In this document: one piece after another, positions 14,040 through 25,860 of the stretch
Numbering within the stretch: position 1 is the first letter of the stretch
How the letters are laid out: each line of letters opens with the position of its first letter
From: Parasponia andersonii
Lineage: Eukaryota > Streptophyta > Magnoliopsida > Rosales > Cannabaceae
NCBI GenBank assembly: GCA_002914805.1
Contig: JXTB01000540.1
Span: 43,283 to 107,282 of the forward strand
Reading direction: 5' to 3'
Length of the DNA: 64,000 nucleotides
The notes under the pieces: model-generated
The model's input: only the letters and a program-made list of their open reading frames with translations
The model's database searches: none
Told to the model about the DNA's origin: nothing
Program-made: the position numbers and the translations under genes

Positions 14040-15250
14040 TATGTGCTTTCTCGTAATCACAATTAAGAAACAATAAGTCACCTTTATTTATATAAAAGAG
14101 GCTCAATCTCATTATTAATCACAATGTAATTACTTCATTATACACTTTTTCTATAATTATTTATTTGCTCTTACCTAGAAATTTAGAGAAACTCTTGTAA
14201 TTCTCTAAAAATAGTACAGAACAGTGGATATAAGTTCATCTTTTTTAAGCTGAACCACTATAAAATTTTTATCTTCTTATTTACTTAATTTTGTCAACAT
14301 TTTTTATACACAAGCTATATCTTATAATTTTTTAAATTCGTTATTAACAAAATCTCCGCCAACATCATTCAACTAAGATTTTTCTTAGTCTAAATCCAAG
14401 GATAAAGTCTGGATGAATCCAAACCACTAAATATAAATACAATCAAGGTCAGATTACAATAACAAAGGAATAACACAAACCAATAGAAACTCTCTTTTGA
14501 ATTTGATGGAGCCAATTGTCGATCTTCCTTGAGAGATGTGGATTTGAACTTGCTGAGTATCCCACTCAGAAGCTTGATGGTTAGGCTCCCCTTAACTATG
14601 AAGAACTGAGAATCTCTCACAGCTATTCTTAGCTTCTTGAAGCTCAAACTCCCCATTGTGCTCCACGAAATCAAGAGAATCCCTCTTTTGGACTTTAGCT
14701 TGAATCCCTCAAGTTTTTATATGATGAATAAGTTGTACTCACAAGAACTCATCTCCCTTTCATGGAGAATTATTCTCCCCAGATTATGAACTTTTCGTAC
14801 CGAAAGAGCTTAGCTGAAATGAGTTGCAGTATTTCCTTTAAAACCACATGAAGAACGATTCCCATAGATGTGCTAGCAGACAAAAACAGCTAGATGGCTT
14901 AGGTCCATGTAGACATCCCAGAGTGCTGACAAATTACAAAATGTGTGACCATTTTGAACCAAATAAATACAAAACGACAAAAAATTGAAAAAACAACTAG
15001 TTAATAAAAAATAATAAAAACAATTAGAGTGCTCACTTTTGCTCAGCCAGTGAGCACTCTGTTTTAGATTTCATACAGCTGGCCAAATTCCTAATATTAA
15101 TTATGGAAAAATCTTGAAAATATCATAAACAATAATCTTTTATGGCCAAGAAGCTCTTGAATATAGGTAAACATATTCTCTGACACTTCCGCCTAACTTA
15201 ATCTTATCGATGTCCTTTCCTCACCCCTCATATGAGAAACTGTATGAGCC
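14040..15250 (-). other. Higher-complexity block, possibly a decayed retroelement
   Basis: Compared with the flanks this block has longer open stretches and fewer homopolymers. On the - strand a reading frame runs from an ATG near 14655 (MGSLSFKKLRIAVRDSQFF) to a stop near 14390. TATA-like motifs lie at 14088 (+) and around 14720 (-). I see no conserved retroelement or transposase domain and no clear terminal repeats, so the identity is open: a decayed LTR or a gene fragment are both possible. Confidence 0.25.
15026..15060. repeat. Perfect 12-bp hairpin
   Basis: AGAGTGCTCACT (15026-15037) and its exact complement AGTGAGCACTCT (15049-15060) enclose an 11-base loop. It lies in a spacer, so it is not obviously a terminator. 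Confidence 0.7.
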
Positions 15251-15274
15251 CTAAACCCTTGCTTCTCAGGTTTC

Positions 15275-15645
15275 TAACACTTTTATCTATAAAAATCTAA
15301 AAGAATTACAAAAAAATAAAAAACGATCATATTTTTCTCCCCCCAAATTTTGTACTGTTAATATTAGAAAAAATATCATTTTTTAATTTTTTTTTAGAAA
15401 AATATCATTTTTAAAATAATTATTAGTTACCCGTTTCTGAAAAATAATTACCAGCAGTTTCTGTAAACGGTTAATAGCTACTATATTAAAAATGGTATTT
15501 TTCTAAATATTTTTTAGGAAATGGTATTTTCTAATACAAATTATTCCGGACCTAAAAAAAACATATGCCACCATATTTTTCAAATTTTCTTTCTGAAAAT
15601 GCTGTAAAAGGCCTAATTTCTTCTTGCTCCTTTTGCATGTCAAGA
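15275..15645 (+). repeat. Dispersed repeat, direct copy 1
   Basis: Similar along its length to 16273-16650 in the same orientation. Shared landmarks are AACACTTTTA(T/C)CTATAAAAA at the start, TTAGAAAAATATCA, TTACC(A/C)GTTTCTGAAAA, TTTTCTAAATATTTTTT, an ATTATTC(C/T)G block and TCTAATTTCTTCTT at the end. Internal ends (TTAGAAAAATA(T/C)CATTTT) face each other as inverted repeats, as in MITEs. No coding capacity. Confidence 0.5.
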
Positions 15646-16272
15646 GAGCCCTCCAAAAAAAAGGCCCATGTTTACATTATTCAAGTGTAACGGTCCACTC
15701 AACAGCATTTGGGTCTGGGAAATGGACCTGACTATGAGTAATTTCAGCCACGATGCCTCTGTTATTTAATTATTTGTTTTTTAGCCAAATGACCCAATTT
15801 TGGATTTGTAAAATAGCTGTTTTCGAAATAGTATTAAAAAAGGGTTTAATTTTAAAAATTATTTAGGGCTTAATTTTAAAAATTATTTAAAAAATGATCA
15901 TTTTTCATATATTAGCATATCAAAATATATTTATTTATTTTTTGAAAATTGATTTACTTTATAAAAAATTAATTTACTTTATAAAAGGTAGAACAATATG
16001 AAAATAAATTTATGAAACAGTCATTATTAAATAGCTGTAAAAAATGGTCATTTTTAAAATTGAGCTGACAAAAATTGCCATTTCTCATAAGTAATTTTTT
16101 TTTCCTCTTTTTCTCTAATAACATTTTTAGGACTAGTCAAACAATTTTAACCTCTTTTTTTTTTTAAAAAAAAAAACATTTTGAAGACAATACGATCCTA
16201 GTGAGTAGTTTCCCATTTAGACTCGGGCAAGAGTAGTTTGGGCGAAAAAAACTTTTTTTTTATAATGCTCAA
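15646..16272. other. Spacer between repeat copies
   Basis: AT-rich, with several diverged TGGTCATTTTT motifs on both strands (about 15892-16090). No gene is seen. Confidence 0.4.
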
Positions 16273-16650
16273 TAACACTTTTACCTATAAAAACCAAAAA
16301 AATTATAAAATTATGAAAGTGAGGCTTTTTTCAAATTTTCGTTGGATTTTTATTAGAAAAATATCACTTTTTGAAATGGTTACTGATTACCAGTTTCTGA
16401 AAACTAGTTATCGGTTGCAGATTACCAATTATATACTAGTTATAAATACATTTAGTTACTAGTTTGTAGAAAATAGTTACCAATTACTAGTTATTATTTA
16501 AAAAAATGATATTTTCTAAATATTTTTTAAAAAAAGATATTTTTCTAATAAAAACTATTCTGCACCTTAAAAAAATGCTAACCACTGTATTTTTAAATTT
16601 TTTTTTAAAATATTGTATAGTGTCTAATTTCTTCTTTTTAATTACAAGAG
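16273..16650 (+). repeat. Dispersed repeat, direct copy 2
   Basis: Partner of 15275-15645. It begins AACACTTTTACCTATAAAAA and is diverged by point changes and A/T-run length changes. The two copies start about 1 kb apart. Confidence 0.5.
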
Positions 16651-16883
16651 GAAATTTGACCGATAGTCACAATTTTATGACCATAGTGAATAATAGTCTT
16701 CTTTTTTTTTTTTTTTAATGACCCTAAAATTATTGTGGTGTTACAACCATAAAAATTAGGATTTACTATTCATTAAATTTATAATAATTTTAAAATATCA
16801 TTTTTAAAAGTGGTCATAAAAGGTCATTTTGCTTCCAGGGGGACCTAAATATGTCCATTTCCTCCTCTGTACGAAAGCTTCGA

Positions 16884-17128
16884 ATAAATTAAGTGAATAT
16901 CACTTTTTTTTCATTAATTAAATTTACTACCATACCATTTTTTTAAATGAATTCTTGACGAATTCTTAATAATCTTGACGGATTCTTGACGTCATTAGTA
17001 ATCTTGACAGATTTTTGATGAATTCTTGACAGATTCTTAACTATTTCCATCTTAAAAATGGTAGAATCTAATAATAGTGATAAATTTAGTTAAATATTTG
17101 AAAATATGATAATTATCTACTTAATCCG
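16884..17128 (-). mobile_element. MITE-like element, inverted pair member 2
   Basis: Reverse-complement relative of 13368-13625, with the same terminal inverted repeats and the same internal AAGAAT(C/T)CGTC-type repeats. The two copies are separated by about 3.3 kb. Confidence 0.5.
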
Positions 17129-20100
17129 AAAGGTTCCGTGAATGTGTTATTTAACTAAGAAATAATGCTAAAGAGTAAGGATTAAGAGACTTTCATCGCC
17201 AATTAAAAAAAATGAAAAAAAAGTAAGAGACGGTATTTGTGGTTGGAAATTTGAAATTTATTTATTATTTTCTTAGAAAGGATGTAAGAATTCAAAGCTT
17301 AATCTTTGGAGGTTAATGTCATCAATGAAGTTAAACCAATTACAACAATTGGATATTTGGAATCTATATGTGGTGCTCTCAAATTTTCGTACTTTAATTG
17401 TTCCGTTTGCTAATTTTACTTGTAAGTTTTTGTGCCCTCTCTTTTCTTTTCTTTTTATTTATCTGTTTATTCATTTATCAAATAACGGTGACAAAGTTTA
17501 CAAAATATTATACAACCTGAGCGGAGTCGAGAATTTAATCTTGATAGGATAAAAAAATTAAATGTGGTTTAATTGTAGAAAAGTCTAACTCAAAATTTTG
17601 AGGAGTATACTTAAAATTTTACAAATCTAAGGAGGGCAAAAGCTAAATTTCAATGAATTAAAGATTAATTTCAGAAAAAAAAAAAAATCACATGCTATTT
17701 AGAAGAAAAATAAAATTCAAAGGCGTAATTACCCCTCTGCCCCCATATTGCTCTGCCCCTGCTATACAATCAACTAAATATCGGTTATCGGTGACAGTAG
17801 TTCTTCTTTTTTTGCTGCCTTTTTCCTTTTCATTGGCCGATAGGCTAAACTAAATATGTATAGCCCTGACTTAAAAGGGCTCTCATATATCATCGCATTT
17901 ACAAATCATAGTGCCCCACAATCTTCTAAGACTTCTATTAATGTAAAATATTAAAAAAAAAAAAAAACAAAAACCAATTTTCTTTTTGGGAATATTTTTC
18001 TTTACTTTTGAAAACATTTAAAACAGATGTTTTGAGCAAAGAAATATCAAACGAGGATCTTAAACAAACAAGGAGCTTAACTAAAATTACAGCACTCCCT
18101 ATATGCCATTATTAATATCACCCGAGCGAGAAAGAGATGTTGACCTATCAAATCAACTTTTGTGCATACAAAAGAAAAATTAATAGAGAAAAAAATTCAT
18201 GCATGCATGCAAGCCGTGAACCACGCCTTTTTAATTTCATGTAATTATTACAATTTTCAACCTTTATTTTCAATGCTTTTGGTGTGGGTAACAGATCATA
18301 ATACTACCTAATTATACTAGTTAATCTTACAAGTTAAAACATTAATTAATAATAGATCAAAAGCTATCCACCGCAACAACATAACATTATTAATTATTTC
18401 TAAACTTATATATAAGACTAGTCAAATTACTATGTGCTCAGTTTTGGTATCATTATTAATAACACGTTTTCTAAAATTTGAAAATTGGTTTGTTTTTAAA
18501 CAACTCTAGCATGTTTCATAGACATTATATGTTTAAACAAATTGCTGAGCTATGTATATGTGTTCCGTTGCCTGTAAAGAAAAATGGCGACGTTAATAAA
18601 TAGTACTACTATTCACAAGTTTTAAATGCCGTGATCATATTATCATTTTCAATTTTTCATTATGCTGGGTTGTTTGATTTTATGATACCTCGTTGAAAAG
18701 TTGAATGAAAGTAGAATTAGAAAAATGAGACTGATACTCAAACCACTTAATGAATTTTATTATTCGTATTGGAAGACAAATTAAGTTGAAGTGCCACCTC
18801 CCCATATATAACATATTATGTATTTACACATACGTATGCACTTTTTTTTTTTTATCGTGTATTATAATTAGCTAGGCAATAATTGATGATAAAAAGTCTA
18901 AAGATATATAGGAAAGTAAGCACCGGGAGATAAGTCATTAACTTGGTATATATATATATATATATATATGTTTACTAATGTAATGATAAATTTATATTAT
19001 AATACAATTTAAAATAGTATGTACGTACTGGATCGAACTCACTTATTGTTTATAAAACAAGATAAGATTAAATTAAGTACCCTCCGAAACTACTAATAAA
19101 TAAAAATACCAAGGATTTTGATGAAATTGATTTTATTTTTAAGATATTTAATTAATTGGTATTCAGTATAATTGTATTTTTTAGCTTACAGATCTAGTTG
19201 TCGATGGAGCTTTATAATTTTTATTAAAGGCAAAATTATAAAATTTGTGATATTGAAATTAGAGATGATAATTTAAGATACAAAACTATAACTTGATATG
19301 TTTTTTGCGGGTTAGTATTGATGAGAAAAGGTGTCGGTCGAAATGGGGTTGAGCTCGTTTGACACGAATTTAAAAGTTTGATCCAGTTCGAGTCAACTCA
19401 TCTAACATGAAACGGACTTGTTTGATCCGCCAATTAATATATAAAAATATTTTTACTCTAAAAACTAATAAAAAATTAAAGACAAAAAAATATTAGTTTT
19501 TTGTTGTGTATCATTCAATAAATAATAATACTTTAATTTGCGTAAAAATTTTATTATTTATGTTAAAATAATATTTAAAATAGGAAAAATAATTAAGTTG
19601 TAAATTAAGTGTTAATTATCTAAACGAGTCGAGCGTATCAATTTCAAGTGAATCTACGTGCGATTTGGATTAGTGTTGAAAATTTTCAACATGGTGGGTT
19701 TAGGATTGAGTTTGAATTGAAAAATTTTAGGTAGACGGTGTGCATCAATCCAACATGAACTCAATCCGTTAATATGAATTATCATTTCTAATTAAAATTA
19801 ATTTTCATTTAAAAAAGGTTGTGTAAGGGAAAATATTTTTGTCAAATAAGTTTTTCCGTCGACTTAAGAACTAAATTTAATCATTTTTATAACATATGTA
19901 TTATACAGGGGAATGAATGAAAAATTTTGTGAAAAAAAAATGAATGGAAAACGTCCACAAAGCCCATAATGTGGTCACATCCTACATGAATATATATATA
20001 CACTACAATAATGCTTATGGCCACATCTTACAAAGTGACCAATGAGCAATCTTACCAACCACATGCTTCTATTCTTGTTTTTCAAGGCCTGCATTAAAAA

Positions 20101-20894
20101 AAAATGAAAAAAAAAAGAAAGAAAAAGTGTTGCCAAATATATAGTATATGCTTAGCGAATATAAATGTATCACTTATGAGTACAAGAGAACATTAGCTGT
20201 TGTTAATAACCAACAAATCGAAGAATTATTAACAATTGCTGACATTAGTGCATGCTAGATAAGTTCTACCTTAGTGGCAAGAATTTTATTCTTTGTCCAG
20301 TGTCCACACGTGTCGTACCAAACATTGTGTTGTCGTTTTTAGACGAATGACCTCTCAGTGAAAAACAACAAGAACATGTGTCAAGAGTAGTCTAGTGTAC
20401 AATTCTGATCCAATCTTTGCACGTGTAAGAGCACGTGCGAAATTCCTCCCTTTGGGTGCACTACTGGATTTGTGGGATAAGGAATAAACATATACAGATG
20501 TACACAAATAAACAAGAAGACGATAAAAATCATGGAATGGAGCCAAACAGCAAAATTGTCGGACAGTGCCATGTCGGCACCTTCAAGATTATGATTCCCC
20601 AGTCAAACATTGATACACACCTCCACTCCTATTTCGCCACGTGTGCATCGTCAGGTGGATTATCCGGTCAACTCTTTGACTGGGGGAATGATCGGATCTC
20701 TCCCTCTCTCCCCTGTGAAAGTACCGTCGCTACACACATGTGATCCTAGTCCTTGACACCCTAGACCCTAAAATGTAGCGAGGGCTTTCACTCCCCAACT
20801 TTATGGAACCCCAATATACATGGATACAGATTAAATCACGAAGTAGATTGATTTTAAAATTTTTTGAAAATTCATAATTTAACTCTACTTTTTC
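17129..20894. other. Long AT-rich intergenic spacer
   Basis: No gene was supported over 3.8 kb. It holds a (TA)n run at about 18949-18969 and mixed low-complexity sequence. At 19330-19760 a somewhat more complex stretch has GTTTGAC/GAGTC-like motifs that could be a decayed transposon. At about 20280-20300 and 20636-20650 there are ACACGTGT/CCACGTGT elements of the ABRE type. The block at 20540-20780 is relatively GC-rich. Confidence 0.4.
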
Positions 20895-21040
20895 GTGATT
20901 TTCGTGATCCAAGAGTGAGTTGGCTCAAATGATAAGATTACTCACTATCTAAAATTTTGGTCTTATGTTTGAGTTACATTAGGGATACCTTTATTATCCC
21001 TAATCGGATACGGTGGAAATTGGGTAATAGTAAGTATTTT
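20895..21040 (+). mobile_element. Possible second-family SINE
   Basis: TGGCTCAAATG (about 20920) fits the pol III A box. About 45 bp downstream, GTCTTATGTTTGAGTTAC is a weak B-box candidate. The segment runs into a T-rich tail near 21038. No target duplication was found, so this is only a candidate. Confidence 0.3.
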
Positions 21041-21603
21041 TTTTAATTTATAAAAAATGAGAATCATTAGTTAAATCTTATTTTTTTTTAAAAAAAATTT
21101 ATAATAATTTTTTTTATGTTGTGACGGATAGTAATATATATTATATAATATTATATTTAATTTATTATTAATGATATTTTATATCAAATTTAGTTTATTA
21201 AATAAATATTTGTATTATATTCATCTCATTAAAATAAATATAAATATATTTTTTAATATTATAATATATTTAATCTATTTATAAATTAAACTTAATATAT
21301 AAAGTATTAATAAGTTTAATATTTACAATATTAATACTAACTCACACAAAATATGATATAACTATTAATTATTACATAGTGATTAGATACTGAAAATAGA
21401 CAAAAGTTAATTTTTCTTTCTAGTAAATTGAAGATTTTTATAGAATGATACGCATTAATAATTTGGATAAGGATAGATAGGTGATATAGACCCGTTCGCA
21501 TGTGCTCTCTCTCTCTCTCTTTTTCCCAAATTTGGTTTTTATATTATATTATTAATGCTAAAAATGATGTGCACTATACAAACACACGCACAAACTATAA
21601 TAT
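21041..21603. other. AT-rich spacer upstream of the cupin gene
   Basis: Very AT-rich, with a (CT)n run near 21506-21519. No gene is seen. Confidence 0.4.
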
Positions 21604-21686
21604 GTGATTATTATGACATGGCGAGATGTGATAAGTCAAAGGGTAATAATGAGGGAAGAACTATGCTGCCTATCCAAACACTCGTC

Positions 21687-21695
21687 TATATATAA
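21687..21695 (+). promoter_or_regulatory. TATA box of the cupin gene
   Basis: TATATATAA, preceded by ACTCGTC, lies about 165 bp upstream of the cupin start codon and is followed by a C/T-rich leader (TCTCTTGTCCTTCTTCTTCC). The distance and context suit a core promoter. Confidence 0.55.
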
Positions 21696-21858
21696 ACGTA
21701 TCTCTTGTCCTTCTTCTTCCAAAGGACAAGATTCCTTTACTTCCTTCTCCAAGTATCCCATGGTATATGTAGCCAAAAACCTAGAGAGAGAAAAACATAT
21801 ATATAGAACGAATTAAAATTTTTATTTTCTCTTTTTTGGTATAACCTTTTTTTTTTTC

Positions 21859-22345
21859 ATGGCTACATCATCATCCTCCTCATCATCATCATCATACTCA
21901 AGTTCCTCAGGAACCTCCCTTAGAATTATTGTTGAAAAAAACCCTTCTGAAGCCAAGCTTTCCGAGTTGAATATCAAGTGTTGGCCCAAGTAAGTAGATA
22001 TAAATATACTCTTATCTCTCTTATAGTTCATTTTGTATAGCTATATATAACATATTGTGCAACTAATATTGAGATTTTTTTTTATTATTTCTATTGTTTA
22101 AATTAAAAAAAAGATGGGGTTGTTCTCCGGGGAAGTATCAGTTGAAATTTGATGCAGAAGAGACATGTTACCTATTGAAAGGGAAGGTTAAGGCATATCC
22201 AAAAGGGTCATCATCGTCGGAGTTTGTGGAGTTTGGAGCAGGAGACCTTGTAACCATACCAAAGGGACTAAGTTGCACTTGGGATGTTTCGGTTGCTGTT
22301 GACAAATACTACAAATTCGAATCAAGTAGTACTACTTCTTCATAG
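21859..22345 (+). CDS. Small RmlC-like cupin (ureidoglycine aminohydrolase-type cupin_3 domain)
   Basis: Two exons, 21859-21989 and 22114-22345, joined by a GT-AG intron in phase 2, encode 120 aa. The N-terminus is a serine run (MATSSSSSSSSSYSSSSGTS). The single cupin domain follows: SEAKLSELNIKCWPKWGCSP, ETCYLLKGKVKAYP, the turn GAGDLVTIPKGLSCTWDV and the end VDKYYKFES. This matches the small plant cupins of the DUF861/cupin_3 group (Arabidopsis At3g04300-like, from memory). The catalytic role of these one-domain proteins is not established. The serine-rich start may be disordered or part of a targeting peptide; I cannot decide which. The gene stands alone in a repeat-rich spacer. Confidence 0.85.
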
Positions 22346-24463
22346 TACATATATAGGTTAAAATATAGCTTTATCCCATCTCGATTCGGTTAATTTCCTC
22401 ATCCTCTCTCTCTCTCTCTCTTTTTACTCAATTTATTCTTTCGTAATTTGTTCACAAATTTTGGGCTATTTTTTTTTATTTTTTATTTTTGTGTGGATTA
22501 TGTAGTATAGAAGACTGTTTTTTTTTTTTTTTCACCTTATGGAAGCACAGTCAAAGAAAGGGAAAACAATTAGTCAAAATGCATGTCCCATTCAAACTAA
22601 TCTTCTCAACGTCTTTAAGCTAGCTATTAATGCCCCTTTTGACTGGTCAACTAGATCTTTTCTTTCTGTTTTCAAACCCAAAAATCTAAAAATAAAAATA
22701 AAAAATAAAAAATCAAATGCCCTATTTTGCGGGCAAGGTATATGGACACCGCCTTTGCTTTGGTCGTCACAACTCACAAGGAACCCATTAGCACTGAAAA
22801 GGACAATATTAGTTTGTCACAATTAAAAAATAAAAAATAGAAGATCGAAAACAAATAAATAAAACTCAAATAATCTATTTATTTATTTTCTTTTTATATT
22901 ATTATTATTATTATTTTGAGGGGAAGAGCGTCTAAAGAGTATGGGCACAGCCTCAGGCTTCTCATTCCACCTTTCCAGGAGTAATGCTATAGAGGTCCCC
23001 AAAAAAAAAAAAAAGAAAAATACATGGTTCTGATCAAAGGGGAACCTTCTCACATGAACAAAATGTACAATTTACATTAGTTCATAACCTCTGGATTTGA
23101 GCACTATCGGGTTTGTAGTTTTTGTAGTTCTATGACAATCTTTTTTTTTTTCTTTGTTTTACAAAAAGTAAGTATTATGTTGTAAAAATAAACACATAAT
23201 GCTACACACAAATAGCAAGACATACTTTCTGGATAATGATATGGTTTTATGTGATATTATATATTATAATATTAATATATCAAATCGTGGTTGGACCAAG
23301 AGTTTGTGATATGTAACACCATATATTATATATGTATATATTGTTAATTATAAAATGAAGTACTTCTTTAGTTGAAGTTAGCTGGATGTTTTTGTGTTTG
23401 CGGTGATGGCGGAATGAAATTCTACCCAAGTGTTTGTTTCGTCAAACTGATCCTCCTGAATTCCTACTTAAATGCTCTGTTCTCATTCATTGCTTTGCTT
23501 TCTATTTGCACGCGCCTTCACTCATCACACTCGCCAGTAGTCACCTCCATAATTTGCACGTGCAAGTTGGGGATGTCTTTTTCTTTTTTCTTTTTTCTTT
23601 TTTTTTTTTTTAAAGAACAATATTTTAGCACCACATGACAAGTAAGAAAATAAAGGTCAAAACAATATATATGGTGATCAACAGTATGCACTAGGAAAGT
23701 GTGAGAGTCATGTAAATTATGTGCGAGCTTCACACTTTATTAGGCATATAATATATCTAACTCAAGACACCAACGTAGTATAACTATGGTACTAAAATGG
23801 TATAATTTTTACACTATTTTAAAAGTTAATATCTAATTTATTACGCCAAAAGTTACACTAAAACTGAATATTTTATTTTCTTTTTTTATTTTTTTAAGGG
23901 ATAGCTGCATAAAAAATTTCTATTATTTTAATTAAATTTTTGTGCAAAATTATACTTCTATATTTTAAATTTCTACAAATATGTACTTTTTTCTTATAAA
24001 TTGATCAACAAATTTTTTACTAAATATGAAAATTGAATTAAGAATATCTTATTCTGCTGACTAATAAAATAAATTTATTAAAAATGACTTAAATAGTTAG
24101 CACAAATCATTGAATTTATACACAAAAAGTACAAATTTGTAGATATATAATTTTGCATAAGCCAAAAGACATGGATAAAATTACTCATATTTAAGAGTAT
24201 TATTTTTGTAATTATCCATTTTTATAATTCTCAACAATTAATCTATTTCATAAACTAATAAAAGGAATATATTGAAAACTGAAGACTATAGGAAGTTATA
24301 AAGTAGGGGTAATAGTGGAAATAAAATAAAAAAATTGAAAACCAATACCAAATGAATAGTATTATACCAAATTCGTTGAAAGAATTGTGTTCGATTGGAG
24401 GGCCTTATTTGACACCAAAATGATGTATTATACCATAATGCAGTCCAATTGAAGATGGTTAAG
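22346..24463. other. Spacer downstream of the cupin gene
   Basis: It includes the probable cupin 3' UTR (to about 22530), a (CT)n run at 22403-22421, several poly-A/T runs and AT-rich sequence. No gene is supported. Confidence 0.4.
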
Positions 24464-24465
24464 AG

Positions 24466-25212
24466 CATCTCTAATGAAAATGCTAAATGCCATAATAATG
24501 CTAAATTTTAGCATTTGGTTAAAAAATAGCTCTCCAATTGTGTGTTATGTTAGGCATAGTTTTTAGAATCTGCTATTTGTTGTGCTAAATATAGCACAAA
24601 TAACTCATACTAAATTTTTGCATATGATTTATAATATTATTGAAATTCAATATATGTATCTATATTTTTTTTATTAAATTTTATTTACCAGTTTATTTTT
24701 TCTAAATTACAATTAATTATAATTAATAGAAGAACAAAATTTCATTTACAATTTGTTTGCATTGACTAGTTTGCTCATTTTTAATTTTTAATTTTTTTTA
24801 AAGTAGATTTTAACTATTAACCACCACTTACTATAAATTTAAAAAAAAATAGCACACATATACACACTATCAATGCTTAAACTCTTGACTTTCCAAATAT
24901 ATATACACATCTCTAAAGCTTTGAGTCAACTGAGCTAGTCTCAGTTAGCCACTAGTTTGCTCATTTATGTAGAATATGAATAGTTGTAAATTGGTAGATG
25001 AAGTTAATTTTTATGCTGAGTAATTAGATGATAAAATAATAATAATTAATATTATGAAAAAAAATATTTATACTTAAATTAATATTTAAAATACAAAATA
25101 CTATTTTTCTTTTTTGCATGCATATAATAGAACAAAATTCAAAAATTACATGCCGCATGTCATGCTAAATTTGGCATGTAGCACGTCTTTTTAGTACAAT
25201 GCATTAGAGATG
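24466..25212. mobile_element. Non-autonomous DNA transposon with CATCTCTAATG inverted ends
   Basis: CATCTCTAATG at 24466-24476 is exactly complemented by CATTAGAGATG at 25202-25212. Subterminal sequence also mirrors (TGCTAAATTTTAGCA on the left against TGCTAAATTTGGCATG on the right). The 747-bp body is AT-rich and non-coding. Ends of the form GAGCATCTC(T/C)AATG are common in plant MITEs. The target duplication is not resolved. A SINE has inserted inside it (24781-24950). Confidence 0.6.
24781..24950 (-). mobile_element. tRNA-type SINE, copy B, with perfect 16-bp target duplication
   Basis: ACTAGTTTGCTCATTT occurs at 24765-24780 and again at 24951-24966, exactly bracketing a 170-bp insert. 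On the - strand the insert has an A box (TAGCTCAGTTGA), a degenerate B box (AAGAGTTTAAGC), the family 3' part (TTTATAGTAAGTGGTGGTTAATAGTTAA) and an A-rich tail. It is nested in the transposon at 24466-25212, so it is younger than that element. Confidence 0.8.
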
Positions 25213-25634
25213 GAATACTAAGTAATATGGATGTCCCACTGCCTGGTTTAGCGTGAGACCCATCACAATTTACAAATTTATATATAGGCCTTACATTTCT
25301 ATTAGTCATTGACAGTTTCCTTTTTCTCGTGTTTAACCATACTCTATATTACCTTACATCCGGTTGTCAACTGTTTTGTCGAAACTATGGAACTAGTTAA
25401 AATATGAAACATCGCAAACAAAAAAAAAAGGCAGAATAGCCTGTTCAAATTAATGAACCAAATTAATTACCCTAAGTGAATTGGAAATTACTCAAATTTT
25501 TCATGAAGTGGTCACGGATCAAGTTTTATCATTTAATAATATTTAAACTATACTATATTAGGCCTTTTAAGTGTCCATAAATTTTATCGAAGTGTCAAAC
25601 ATTTTTCCTATAATATATGTATATATATATATAT
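25213..25634. other. AT-rich spacer
   Basis: No gene is seen. The (TA)n run at 25618-25634 is the left flank of the next MITE copy. Confidence 0.4.
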
Positions 25635-25860
25635 GCACCAATCCAGTAGGTATTTTTTTTTTTTACCTATGCATAGATATCAATTTGGCCAATGAAAATT
25701 TAGTATACATATTTTTTTATTGTAAAAAGTAAGAGAGAGAAAGAGCATTAATGATGCACATCTTTTCATGCATTTCATTATAGTCATTGGATCACCATTA
25801 GATAGTGATCCAACGAATACCTATCCATAGGTAAAAAAAAATACCTATTAGATTGACAAC
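25635..25860. mobile_element. TA-targeting MITE, copy 2 (best preserved)
   Basis: It opens GCACCAATCCAGTAGGTA and closes TACCTATTAGATTGACAAC, the inverted form of the same end. Inner ACCTATGCATAG / CTATCCATAGGT motifs also mirror. The core is alignable with the copy at 1516-1832. The left flank is a (TA)n run (about 25618-25634) and the right flank is another (25861-25889). Confidence 0.75.

Noticed and set aside
15026-15060. Hairpin as a transcription terminator
   Set aside because: Plant pol II genes do not use such terminators and no gene ends here; kept only as a repeat.
17316-17552. 78-codon + strand ORF
   Set aside because: AT-rich chance frame with hydrophobic bias, no splice partners and no recognised motif.
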